Source of the DNA: Streptomyces diastatochromogenes
GTDB taxonomy: Bacteria; Actinomycetota; Actinomycetes; Streptomycetales; Streptomycetaceae
Direction of reading: 5' to 3'
DNA: 64,000 nt
Assembly (NCBI RefSeq): GCF_002242805.1
Contig: NZ_MCGQ01000013.1
Span: forward strand, 192,540-256,539
A program made the position numbers and the translations under genes. The notes beneath the pieces were generated by a model. That model ran no database searches and was not told where the DNA came from. It worked only from the letters and a program-made list of their open reading frames with translations. The stretch's first letter is position 1. Each line of letters begins with the position of its first letter. Shown here one piece after another: positions 32,395-40,082 of this stretch.

Positions 32395-33408
32395 GTGGGG
32401 ATCGAAAGCGATCAGGTCGTCTACGAGTATCTGAGCCGCGTCGGAGACATCGCTCAGCAGCGGCAGTTGCCGTCGTCCGCGCGGATGCGGCTGGTGTCGG
32501 AGCTGCGCAACGAGATCGACCGGCACCGGGCCAAGGTGGCGGTGGACAGCCCCACCGCCGTACGCCGCATCCTGGACCGGCTGGGCACCCCGGACGAGGT
32601 GGTCGAGGCCGCGGGAGGCACCACGGGGGTGCCGCAGTCGTCGCCCGCCGCCGTGCCCGTACAGCGGGAGCCGGAGCCACGGCCGCAGGAACGCCCCAAG
32701 GGGCTGCGCCGGGTCGTACCCCGGCCGCGCCCCGCCGAGCCGGAGCCGCGCACCACCCCGTCCCCGCCGCATCTCGCCGCCGCGGACGAGCTGGGGGACA
32801 GCGCGACGCACCCGGACTGGTGGCGGGTGGAGGGCAGCCCGTTCGGTACGGCGGCTGGTGACGTCGTACCCGGGTTCGTGGGCGGGGTGGAGATCCCCGA
32901 TCTCCTCAAGCGCCCGCAGAAGGAGACGGAGGGGAAGGAGCCGGAGCCCCAGCAGGAAGAGCCGCCGGAGGTGACGGAGCAGGCAGCCGCCCCACGCCGC
33001 CGCCTCTTCGCCCGCAAAGCACTCGCACCGGCCTCCTCACATGCCCGCCGCCTGCTCCCACGACCCGCCGCCGGCTGGACCAACCCCCTCCTCCTGCTGG
33101 CCGCCGCCGCACTGGTCGCCGGTGCCGTGCTCGGCAACTGGTTCGCGCTCGTCCTGGGCTGGCTGATCGCCTACGGCTCGCGCCGCCTCACCCCCGCGGA
33201 GACCAAGTGGGCCGTACTGGGCGTCCCCGGCCTGGCCCTGGCGTCAGGCCTGCTCTGGCTGTGGGGCCGTAACACCGGCCGCTGGGGCACCCCCATTCCC
33301 CAGGGCCACATGAACGACGCCCTGGCCGAGACCTGGCCCTGGGTGGTCCGGGGTGCGGCCGTGGCCTCGGCCCTGTTCCTGGTCTGGCGGTCACAGAGAA
33401 AGCGTTAG
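32395..33408 (+). CDS. membrane protein with N-terminal DUF1700-like helical domain
   Basis: A 337-aa protein starting at GTG 32395 with GGAGG 7 nt upstream. Residues 1-75 (VVYEYLSRVGDIAQQRQLPS, RMRLVSELRNEIDRHR, VRRILDRLGTPDEVVEAAGG) resemble the N-terminal helical region of DUF1700/HAAS proteins. A long Pro/Glu-rich cytoplasmic linker (about 80-215) follows, then four membrane helices from about residue 225 to the end. HAAS-type domains in Bacilli partner PadR regulators; no PadR gene is adjacent here. It is probably a membrane signalling or scaffold protein, with low certainty. Confidence 0.65.
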   Translation: MGIESDQVVYEYLSRVGDIAQQRQLPSSARMRLVSELRNEIDRHRAKVAVDSPTAVRRILDRLGTPDEVVEAAGGTTGVPQSSPAAVPVQREPEPRPQERPKGLRRVVPRPRPAEPEPRTTPSPPHLAAADELGDSATHPDWWRVEGSPFGTAAGDVVPGFVGGVEIPDLLKRPQKETEGKEPEPQQEEPPEVTEQAAAPRRRLFARKALAPASSHARRLLPRPAAGWTNPLLLLAAAALVAGAVLGNWFALVLGWLIAYGSRRLTPAETKWAVLGVPGLALASGLLWLWGRNTGRWGTPIPQGHMNDALAETWPWVVRGAAVASALFLVWRSQRKR

Positions 33409-33442
33409 AGGGGTGTCGGCGGCACCCGGCACAATGTCCCCC

Positions 33443-34078
33443 ATGACGCCCACCCCGGCCCCCGCCCTCACCATCGGCTTCGACCTCGACATGACCCTCA
33501 TCGACTCCCGCCCGGGCATCCACGCCTGCTACCTGGCGCTGGCGGAGCGGACCGGGACGTACATCGACGCCGACCTCGCGGTGACCCGGCTGGGACCCCC
33601 GCTCGTGGAGGAGCTGGTCAACTGGTTCCCGCCGGAGGAGGTCGCCGCGATGGCCGATCTGTACCGCGAGATGTACCCCTCGATAGCCATCGCCGCGACG
33701 CCCGCGATGGCGGGCGCGCGGGAGGCGATGGACGCGGTACGGGCGGCCGGTGGGCGCACGATGGTGGTCACGGCGAAGTACGAGCCGAACGCCAAGCTGC
33801 ACCTGGCCCACCTGGGCATCGAACCCGACGTGGTCGTGGGCGACCTGTGGGCCGAGCGGAAGGCGGAGGCTCTGCGCGAGTACGGCGCGGGCGTGTACGT
33901 CGGTGACCACGTCGGAGACGTCCGCGGGGCCCGTACGGCGGGCGCGCTGTCGGTCGCCGTGGCCACCGGACCGTGCGACGGCGACGAACTGCGTGCCGCG
34001 GGGGCGGACGTCGTGCTGGACGACCTCTCCGCCTTCCCGGCCTGGCTGGCCGCCTACCGCGAGGCGCCCCGCGCCTGA
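33443..34078 (+). CDS. HAD-family hydrolase, phosphoglycolate phosphatase-like
   Basis: A 211-aa HAD hydrolase. Motif I is GFDLDMTLIDSR with the nucleophile Asp near residue 14. A helical cap follows (about 25-95), motif II is MVVTAKYE (Thr for Ser), Lys is in WAERKAEALR, and motif IV is YVGDHVGDVRGAR. It probably dephosphorylates a small phosphorylated metabolite; the substrate is unknown. Either ATG 33434 or 33443 may be used; the latter is chosen. It overlaps the convergent small membrane protein gene by 25 nt. Confidence 0.85.
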   Translation: MTPTPAPALTIGFDLDMTLIDSRPGIHACYLALAERTGTYIDADLAVTRLGPPLVEELVNWFPPEEVAAMADLYREMYPSIAIAATPAMAGAREAMDAVRAAGGRTMVVTAKYEPNAKLHLAHLGIEPDVVVGDLWAERKAEALREYGAGVYVGDHVGDVRGARTAGALSVAVATGPCDGDELRAAGADVVLDDLSAFPAWLAAYREAPRA

Positions 34079-34305
34079 CGCCGCCCGGCGGCGACGGAAC
34101 GCAGCACACCCGCGCCGGCGACGAGGAAGCCGACGGCCATGAGCATGCTCAGACCGAACATGTACGTCGGAAAAGGCTTCGCACCGAGGAACAGCGGGGC
34201 CACCGTGACGAGGGTGGCCACGGCCCCGATGAAGAACACCACGGCACCGGCGCGGATCAGTCGGTCACCGGGCCCGGCGGAATTCGTTTGGGTTTTGTCA
34301 CGCAC
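34054..34305 (-). CDS. small integral membrane protein
   Basis: An 83-aa protein starting at GTG 34305 (VRDKTQTNSAGPGDRL) with two predicted membrane helices: RAGAVVFFIGAVATLVTVAP and TYMFGLSMLMAVGFLVAGAG. The ends are short, polar and basic. It converges with and slightly overlaps the HAD gene. No family is recognised; such two-helix proteins are common Streptomyces conserved hypotheticals. Confidence 0.65.
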   Translation of the reverse strand: MRDKTQTNSAGPGDRLIRAGAVVFFIGAVATLVTVAPLFLGAKPFPTYMFGLSMLMAVGFLVAGAGVLRSVAAGRRQARGASR

Positions 34306-34350
34306 CGGACCAGGGTAGTTCCCAGCGCAAGAGAACAACCGGGGGACGTC

Positions 34351-34406
34351 TTGTCACCCGCCCGAAGACCATTAGCCTTGATGTCGGCGGGTCATGGTCG
34401 ACCCGC
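34351..34406 (+). promoter_or_regulatory. cold-shock gene promoter and 5' leader hairpin
   Basis: TTGTCA (34351-34356) and TAGCCT (34373-34378), spaced 16 nt, match the Streptomyces vegetative promoter pattern. The expected start is near 34385, giving a leader of about 84 nt. The leader begins with a hairpin: stem GCGGGTC (34387-34393) and GACCCGC (34400-34406) with a 6-nt loop. A structured 5' leader is known for temperature control of other csp mRNAs; that role here is inferred. Confidence 0.5.
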
Positions 34407-34468
34407 TCTAGTGCTATCAAGAGCCGTTTCCGAGTAGTTTTCCGACGAGTACGAGGACGAGGACAGAC

Positions 34469-34852
34469 GTGCCTACCGGCAAGGTCAAGTGGTTCAACAG
34501 CGAGAAGGGCTTCGGCTTTCTCTCCCGCGACGACGGCGGTGACGTCTTCGTCCATTCCTCGGTTCTCCCCGCCGGAGTCGATGTGCTCAAGCCGGGACAG
34601 CGCGTGGAGTTCGGCGTCGTCGCCGGTCAGCGCGGTGACCAGGCCCTCTCCGTGACCGTGCTCGACCCGACGCCGTCCGTCGCGGCCGCGCAGCGCAAGA
34701 AGCCGGACGAGCTGGCCTCGATCGTGCAGGACCTGACGACTCTTCTCGAGAACATCACGCCGATGCTCGAGAAGGGCCGCTACCCGGACAAGGCCTCCGG
34801 CAAGCAGATCGCCGGGCTGCTGCGCGCGGTCGCCGACCAGCTGGATGTGTAA
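34469..34852 (+). CDS. cold shock domain protein with C-terminal extension
   Basis: A 127-aa protein starting at GTG 34469. Residues 1-66 are a cold-shock OB fold with both RNA-binding motifs (GFGFLSRDD as RNP1 and DVFVHSSVL as RNP2) after the hallmark VKWFNSEKG. Residues 70-127 form an added helical tail (DELASIVQDLTTLLENITPM, then LLRAVADQLDV) absent from the 67-aa CspA type. It should bind single-stranded RNA or DNA as a chaperone; the tail may mediate oligomerisation. Its own promoter and leader lie just upstream, and a membrane protein gene follows 18 nt later. Confidence 0.92.
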   Translation: MPTGKVKWFNSEKGFGFLSRDDGGDVFVHSSVLPAGVDVLKPGQRVEFGVVAGQRGDQALSVTVLDPTPSVAAAQRKKPDELASIVQDLTTLLENITPMLEKGRYPDKASGKQIAGLLRAVADQLDV

Positions 34853-34870
34853 TCCCCTGGAACAGCCGAC

Positions 34871-35380
34871 TTGAGCGACATACGAACCGACTCCCGCGAC
34901 GGGGCCGCGGCCAGGACCCCGGCCCCCGAGCTGCTGGAGCGGATACGGCGGCAGCGGCGGCACACCCTGGAACTGCTCACCGTCTGCGCCGTCGGTCTCG
35001 TTCCGTGGACGATCCTGCTGGCGTGCACGCTGCCGAGCGGGTACACGGTCCGCCAGTGGCGCGCGACCTGGGTCGGATTCGACGTCCTGCTCGTGCTCGC
35101 GATGGCGTCCACCGCCTTCCTCGGCTGGCGTCGGCACCGGGCCGTCGTCATAGCGGCCGTCGCGACGGGAGCGCTGCTGGTCTGTGACGCCTGGTTCGAC
35201 GTGTCGCTCGCGCTCGGCACCCCGGACGTGTGGCTGGCGGCGGCGCTCGCGGTGCTCGTCGAACTGCCCCTGGCCGGCTTCCTCATCCGCAAAGTCCTGG
35301 GGATGCTGTCGCTGGCCCAGTGGCCGGCCGCCACACCCCTCGCCGACGGCGATGGGGAGCCCGCCGGCCCGGAGGCCTGA
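34871..35380 (+). CDS. integral membrane protein of unknown function
   Basis: A 169-aa protein with a TTG start at 34871. After about 45 polar residues it has four hydrophobic helices: LLTVCAVGLVPWTILLACTL, VGFDVLLVLAMASTAFLGW, AVVIAAVATGALLVCDAWFD, and WLAAALAVLVELPLAGFLI. It lies 18 nt behind the cold-shock gene in the same direction and is likely co-transcribed. Its end is 14 nt from the convergent mqnD stop. Confidence 0.7.
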   Translation: MSDIRTDSRDGAAARTPAPELLERIRRQRRHTLELLTVCAVGLVPWTILLACTLPSGYTVRQWRATWVGFDVLLVLAMASTAFLGWRRHRAVVIAAVATGALLVCDAWFDVSLALGTPDVWLAAALAVLVELPLAGFLIRKVLGMLSLAQWPAATPLADGDGEPAGPEA

Positions 35381-35394
35381 GCCGGCCCGACCGC

Positions 35395-36243
35395 TCAGGG
35401 GAAGTCGAGCGCATCCGGGCCGAGGGGCGGCAGCAGCCCTTCGGCCGCCGCGCGGGTGAGCAGCCCGCGGACCGCCGCATAGCCGTCCTCGCCGAGGTCG
35501 GCGGTGAACTCGTTGACGTACAGCCCGATGTGCTGGTCGGCGACGGCCGGGTCCATCTCCTGGGCGTGCTCCATGACGTACGGCCGGGAGGCCTCGGGGT
35601 CGTCCCAGGCGGCCCGGACGGACGCCTTGACGGAGTCGGCGAGCCGGCCGAGGGTCTCGGCGCCCAGCGACCGCTTGGCGATGATCGCGCCGAGCGGGAT
35701 CGGCAGCCCGGTGGTGCGCTCCCAGTGCTCGCCCATGTCGGCGAGCTTGTGCAGCCCGTAGTTCTGGTACGTGAAGCGTGCCTCGTGGATGACGAGTCCG
35801 GCGTCCACCTTGCCGTCCCGCACCGCCGGCATGATCTCGTGGAAAGGCAGCACGACGATCTCGCCGACCCCGGCCGGCAGCGTGTCCGCGGCCCAGAGGC
35901 GGAACAGCAGGTACGCGGTCGACTTCTCGCTCGGCACCGCGACCGTACGGCCCGTCAGGTCGGTCCCGGCCTCCCGGGTCAGCACCAGCGGCCCGCAGCC
36001 CCGCCCCAGCGCGCCCCCGCAGGGCAGCAGCGCGTACTCGTCCAGGACGTACGGCAGCACGGCGTACGACACCTTCAGCACGTCGAACTCGCCGCGCTCG
36101 GCCATGCCGTTGGTGATGTCGATGTCGGCGAAGGTCACGTCCAGCGCGGGGGCGCCGGGGACCCGGCCGTGGGCGAGGGCGTCGAAGACGAACGTGTCGT
36201 TCGGACAGGGCGAGTAGGCGATCTGCATCGCATCACTGGTCAT
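35395..36243 (-). CDS. mqnD: 1,4-dihydroxy-6-naphthoate synthase (menaquinone futalosine pathway)
   Basis: A 282-aa periplasmic-binding-protein-like enzyme. It converts cyclic dehypoxanthinyl futalosine to 1,4-dihydroxy-6-naphthoate in the futalosine route to menaquinone. Diagnostic segments are MQIAYSPCPNDTFVF, VLKVSYAVLPYV, GPLVLTREAGTDL, VPSEKSTAYLLFRLWA, VLPFHEIMPAVRDG, IHEARFTYQNYGL and GLPIPLGAI. The catalytic His is expected in PFHEIM. The start overlaps the end of mqnB by 11 nt, so the two are coupled. The protein has the normal family length. Confidence 0.95.
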   Translation of the reverse strand: MTSDAMQIAYSPCPNDTFVFDALAHGRVPGAPALDVTFADIDITNGMAERGEFDVLKVSYAVLPYVLDEYALLPCGGALGRGCGPLVLTREAGTDLTGRTVAVPSEKSTAYLLFRLWAADTLPAGVGEIVVLPFHEIMPAVRDGKVDAGLVIHEARFTYQNYGLHKLADMGEHWERTTGLPIPLGAIIAKRSLGAETLGRLADSVKASVRAAWDDPEASRPYVMEHAQEMDPAVADQHIGLYVNEFTADLGEDGYAAVRGLLTRAAAEGLLPPLGPDALDFP

Positions 36244-36955
36244 GCGTGTTCCAACTCTCCAATGCGGGCGCGAGCTTCCCGAAGCCCTCGGTGAGGGCGG
36301 CGAGCGCGTCGCCGATGCGCCAGGCGGCGCGGTCGCGCGGGCCGACCGGGTTGGACACCGCGCGGATCTCCAGCACGGGCACCCCGTGCGCGGCTGCCGC
36401 CTCGGCCACGCCGAACCCCTCCATGCCCTCGGCGAGGGCCTGCGGGTGGCGGGCGCGCAGCTCGGCGGCGCGGGCGGCGGTGCCGGTGACGGTGGAGACG
36501 GTCAGGACGGTGCCGGGACGGGCGCCGGTGGCCTCGGACACGCCTCGTACGAGTGATATCGGCGGCCGGTGGGTGACGGTCCCGAAGCCGAGTTCGGTGA
36601 CCGGGAGGAAGCCGTCGGCGGTCTCGGCGCCCAGATCGGCCACGGTGATCGCGTCGGCGACGACGAGCGAGCCGACCGGTGCCCCGGGCTGGAAGCCACC
36701 GCCGATCCCGGCCGAGACGACGACGTCGTAGGGGCTGCCGTCGAGGGCGGCGGCGGTGAGCGCGGTGGCGGTGGAGGCGGCGGCGAGTGCGGGCCCGACA
36801 CCGGCGGCCAGCAGGTCGTACCCGGCGCCGGTCCGGACCAGACGGACCCCCGGCAGCCGTACCTCCTCACCCGCCTGCGGGAACGCCCGGGCCACCGCAT
36901 CCCGTTCGGCCGGGACGGCGGTGGCTACGAGAACGCGTACGGAGGGCGTGGTCAG
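36233..36955 (-). CDS. mqnB: futalosine hydrolase
   Basis: About 240 aa. A nucleoside-phosphorylase-fold hydrolase that removes hypoxanthine from futalosine to give dehypoxanthinyl futalosine. Segments: VRVLVATAVPAERDAVARAF at the N-terminus, GVGPALAAASTATAL, VSAGIGGGFQPGAPVGSLVV, and AEGMEGFGVAEAAAAHGVPV, which contains the conserved M-E-G substrate-binding Glu. The first beta strand requires initiation upstream of VRVL, yet no ATG, GTG or TTG exists there. The only near-start is CTG at 36955, overlapping the previous stop as CTGA. Translation by coupling from the DUF2771 gene is therefore likely. Gene identity is firm; the start is not. Confidence 0.88.
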   Translation of the reverse strand: MTTPSVRVLVATAVPAERDAVARAFPQAGEEVRLPGVRLVRTGAGYDLLAAGVGPALAAASTATALTAAALDGSPYDVVVSAGIGGGFQPGAPVGSLVVADAITVADLGAETADGFLPVTELGFGTVTHRPPISLVRGVSEATGARPGTVLTVSTVTGTAARAAELRARHPQALAEGMEGFGVAEAAAAHGVPVLEIRAVSNPVGPRDRAAWRIGDALAALTEGFGKLAPALESWNTHDQ

Positions 36956-37425
36956 GCCTTCTTCAGCTTGAAGGACCACAGGCCCTTGGCCGGCTGCTGG
37001 CCCATCTGGATGGAGACGGTGTTGCTGTTGCCCTGGGTGCCGTACTGGGCATTGAAGAACGCGCTGCCAGGGATGGTGGTGTAGGTCTTCTTGCTCACGT
37101 CGGTGAACTGACGGCCGTTCACCAGCAGGATCCAGCCGGCGTCCGCGATCTTCGGGTCGACGCCGAAGCGGACGGTCTCGTCCGGGTCCACCTTGATGGA
37201 CTCGATGTCCTCGGCCTTCTTGGCGCACTTCGCCAGCGACGCGGCGTCCAGGGCCTTGCCGTCGTTGTAGCAGAGGGCCTCGGAGTTGACCGAGTTCCGG
37301 CCGACGGTGATCGTCGCGACGGGCGACGGCTTCTCGCAGGCCGACAGGACGAGCAGTCCGGCGGAAACGGCGCCGGCGGCGGCGACGGCGCGGCGGCGTC
37401 GCAGTGCGGATTGCAGCGTGGTCAT
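36952..37425 (-). CDS. DUF2771 lipoprotein
   Basis: A 157-aa precursor. The leader MTTLQSALRRRRAVAAAGAV ends in the lipobox LLVLSACEK, so the mature protein is acylated at Cys30 and exposed outside. The mature part (ATITVGRNSVNSEALCYND, KVDPDETVRFGVDPKIADAG, FFNAQYGTQGNSNTVSIQMG) is the DUF2771 family, found next to mqnB/mqnD in many actinomycetes. A menaquinone-related role is only suggested by linkage. Its stop overlaps the probable start of mqnB. Confidence 0.85.
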   Translation of the reverse strand: MTTLQSALRRRRAVAAAGAVSAGLLVLSACEKPSPVATITVGRNSVNSEALCYNDGKALDAASLAKCAKKAEDIESIKVDPDETVRFGVDPKIADAGWILLVNGRQFTDVSKKTYTTIPGSAFFNAQYGTQGNSNTVSIQMGQQPAKGLWSFKLKKA

Positions 37426-37487
37426 GGCCGAAGGCTATCGGGCACCCGGAGCCCGCCGCCCATGTGGGGTGCGGCGTGCCCGGTTCG

Positions 37488-38894
37488 TTACGCCACTCGC
37501 GCCCGCGGCCTGCTGCCGTGCCGTGCCGAGGCGAGCAGCCCGCGCAGCGTGGTCAGCCAGCCGGCGGCCACGATGACGGCGGCGACCGTGAGGCCGAGGG
37601 TGCCGTTGAGGGGCATCACGATGCCGACGGCGCCGCCGAACACCCAGGCCACCTGGAGCAGCGTCTCGGACCGCGCGAACGCCGACGTCCGCACCAGCTC
37701 GGGCACGTCCCGCTGGATCAGCGCGTCCAGGGACAGCTTGGCCAGCGCCTGCGCGAACCCGGCGACGGCGGCCAGACAGGCCACGAGGAAGGCCCCGAAG
37801 AACACGGCGGCCACGATCGCCGTCCCCAGCACCACGGCGACGACGGTCACGATGATGATCTCCGGCGCCTTCGACTTCAGCCAGGCGCCGACGGCCGTAC
37901 CGAGCGCGTTCCCCGCCCCCGCCGCGACCCCCACTATCCCCAGCGAGACCGCCGCGCTCTCTCCGGTCAGCGGGTGCTCGCGCAGCAGGAAGGCGAGGAA
38001 GAAGATCAGGAAGCCGGACAGACAGCGCAGAGCGGCGTTGGCGCCGAGGGCATGGGTGACGGCGGGCCCGACCGTCCGCAGGCCGGGCCGTCGCCTGATC
38101 GTCTCCTTGCGGTGCGGCCCGTGCAGATGCTCCTCGTCGGCGGCGAGCAGGGCCCGGTCCTCGCCCTTGGCGGAGTCCACCTTGGGCGGCAGGGAGAAGG
38201 ACAGGAACGTCCCTGCAACAAAGATCACGAAGGCGCCGTACAGCGGCCAGGGGTCCCCGACGGCATGCAGCCCCGCCCCGATCGGCGCGGCCACGCCGGT
38301 GGCCAGGAGTCCGGCGAGGGTGACCCGGGAGTTGGCCTTCACCAGAGAGAACGCGGGCGGCAGCAGCCGGGGCACGACCGCGCTGCGGACCACCCCGTAC
38401 GCCTTCGACGCGACCAGCACCCCCAGGGCGGCGGGATACAGCTGCAGACTCCCACTGGCCACGGCACCCGAGATGATCAGCGCGAGCAGCGCCCGGGCAA
38501 ACATCGCCGCGGCCATCGCGGCCCGCCGCCCGTGCGGCAGCCGGTCGAGGAGCGGCCCGATGACCGGGGCCAGGACGGTGAAGGGGGCCATGGTGATGGC
38601 GAGATAGAGCGCGACGCGCCCCCTCGCCTCATCCGTCGGCACGGAGAAGAACACGGTCGAGGCCAGCGCGATGGTGATCATGACATCCCCGGCGCCGTTC
38701 ACCGCGTGCAGCTCGATCAGCTTGCCCAGCCCCGACTCGCCCGCACCATGGGCGTGCGTGGCCTTCCGGATCCCGCGCGCGGTACCGGTCACCGGGAAGT
38801 GCAGGGCACGCCCCACCGCGCGGACGGCACCGCCGACCCGGCCCGAACCGCCACCTCGAACGCTCCCCCTGTCCGCGGCTGCCACGTGGTTCAT
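37488..38894 (-). CDS. MFS transporter
   Basis: A 468-aa protein with about 12 membrane helices. The first helix (DVMITIALASTVFFSVPTDE) is preceded by about 65 basic and Gly-rich cytoplasmic residues. The MFS-like loop after helix 3 reads LDRLPHGRRAAM, and the central loop is LAADEEHLHGPHRKETIRRR. Cargo is unknown. I use ATG 38894; GTG 38909 is an alternative. The upstream DNA is the tandem-repeat array, which lies just beyond the presumed promoter. The gene runs in the same direction as the mqn genes but is 62 nt upstream of the lipoprotein, so it may lead that transcript. Confidence 0.8.
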   Translation of the reverse strand: MNHVAAADRGSVRGGGSGRVGGAVRAVGRALHFPVTGTARGIRKATHAHGAGESGLGKLIELHAVNGAGDVMITIALASTVFFSVPTDEARGRVALYLAITMAPFTVLAPVIGPLLDRLPHGRRAAMAAAMFARALLALIISGAVASGSLQLYPAALGVLVASKAYGVVRSAVVPRLLPPAFSLVKANSRVTLAGLLATGVAAPIGAGLHAVGDPWPLYGAFVIFVAGTFLSFSLPPKVDSAKGEDRALLAADEEHLHGPHRKETIRRRPGLRTVGPAVTHALGANAALRCLSGFLIFFLAFLLREHPLTGESAAVSLGIVGVAAGAGNALGTAVGAWLKSKAPEIIIVTVVAVVLGTAIVAAVFFGAFLVACLAAVAGFAQALAKLSLDALIQRDVPELVRTSAFARSETLLQVAWVFGGAVGIVMPLNGTLGLTVAAVIVAAGWLTTLRGLLASARHGSRPRARVA

Positions 38895-38968
38895 AGTGCC
38901 CCGAGACACCGCCCGATAGTGCGGTTTGAAACCAAGCGAGTCGGTTGCGGGCCCGACTACGCGGGGGA

Positions 38969-39874
38969 CCGAGCGGGGATGCCGGGGCTACTCGGCAGCC
39001 GCCGGAGCCGGGATACCGGGGTCGCTTCACAGCTGACCGAGCGGGAACGCGGGAGCCTCTTTGCAGCCGACCGAGCGGGATGCCAGGGCCGCTTCGCAGC
39101 CGACCGAGCCGCAGCACCGGGGTCGCTTCACAGCTGTCCGAGATGGGGTGCCGGGGTTCTTGGTGGCCCTGCGAGGCGGGGTGCGGGGCGTTTTTGGCGG
39201 CCGTCCGAGACGGAACGCGGGGCCTCTTGGCAGCTGACTGGGCCGGAACGGCGGGGGTTTTTGGCGGCTGATCGAGGCGGGATGCCGGGGGTTCTTGCCG
39301 GCCGATCGAGCCGGAACGCGGGGGGCCGCTTCGCCGCCGACAGAGGCGGAACGCGGGGGATCGCTTCGCAGCCGACCGAGCCGCAGCGCCGGGGTCGCTT
39401 CACGGCTGTCCGAGACGGGGTGCCGGGGGTTCTTGGTGGCCCTGCGAGGCGGGGTGCGGAGGGTTCTTGGCGGCTGTCCGAGGCGGGATGCCGGGGGTTC
39501 TTGGCGGCCGGTCGAGCCGGAACGCGGGGGATCGCTTCGTAGCCGACCGAGTCGCAGCGCCGGGGTCGCTTCACAGCCGACTGAGCCGGAACGCCGTGGG
39601 TTCTTGGCGGCCGTCCGAGGCGGGGTGCGGGGCGTTTTTGGCAGCTGACTGAGCCGGAACGTCGGGGGTTTTTGGCGGCTGTCCGAGGCGGGATGCGGGG
39701 TTTTTGGCGGCTGATCGAGGCGGGATGCCGGGGGTTCTTGGCGGCCGATCGAGCCAAAACGCGGGGGCCGCTTCGCCGCCGAACCGAGGCGGAACGAGGG
39801 GGGTCACCTTGCCGCCGACCGAGCCGGAACACCGCGTCCACTTCGCAGCTGACCGAGGCGGGTGGGTGGGTGGG
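38969..39874. repeat. 34-bp tandem repeat array, about 26 copies
   Basis: This is most of the 1.17-kb gap between the MFS gene and the DUF3027 gene. Units begin with a CCGAG- or TCGAG-like box, continue GCGGGA-GCCGGGG and end TTCTTGGCGGC or CGCTTC-CAGC; they vary from 32 to 36 nt and average 34.0. Two unit classes (TTCTTGG type and CGCTTCG type) alternate. A larger period is visible: units starting at 39104 and 39376 are nearly the same over three units, 272 nt or eight units apart. There are no spacers, so this is not CRISPR. Both strands are open for long distances, but unit length is not a multiple of three and no start or domain is credible. The flanks (38910-38968, 39875-40082) show no gene. 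Confidence 0.85.
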
Positions 39875-40082
39875 AAACATCGCCGCGTAGCGCCGGACTG
39901 TTCCCGACCACCGACGACGAGGTAGCGTGCGTATCTCAGCCATAACGCACAATGGATGGCAGAGGTGCGCCCGAGCGCGAGTCGGATGCAGACGTTGATG
40001 CGGTCCCCCGGTCCGCTCCGTCCGCCTGACCGCCGGAGGCAGCCGCACTCATTGCAGACGGCGTAGGAGAGAAGCGATACCT

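Noticed and set aside
38969..39874. CRISPR array
   Set aside because: Units are contiguous and all similar; there are no unique spacers and no cas genes nearby.
39128..40048. Long minus-strand reading frame through the 34-bp repeat array with RSAAKNP-like peptide repeats
   Set aside because: The repeat unit is 34 nt, not a multiple of three, so peptide repeats drift between frames. Several frames on both strands are equally open because of GC content, and there is no ribosome site or domain.
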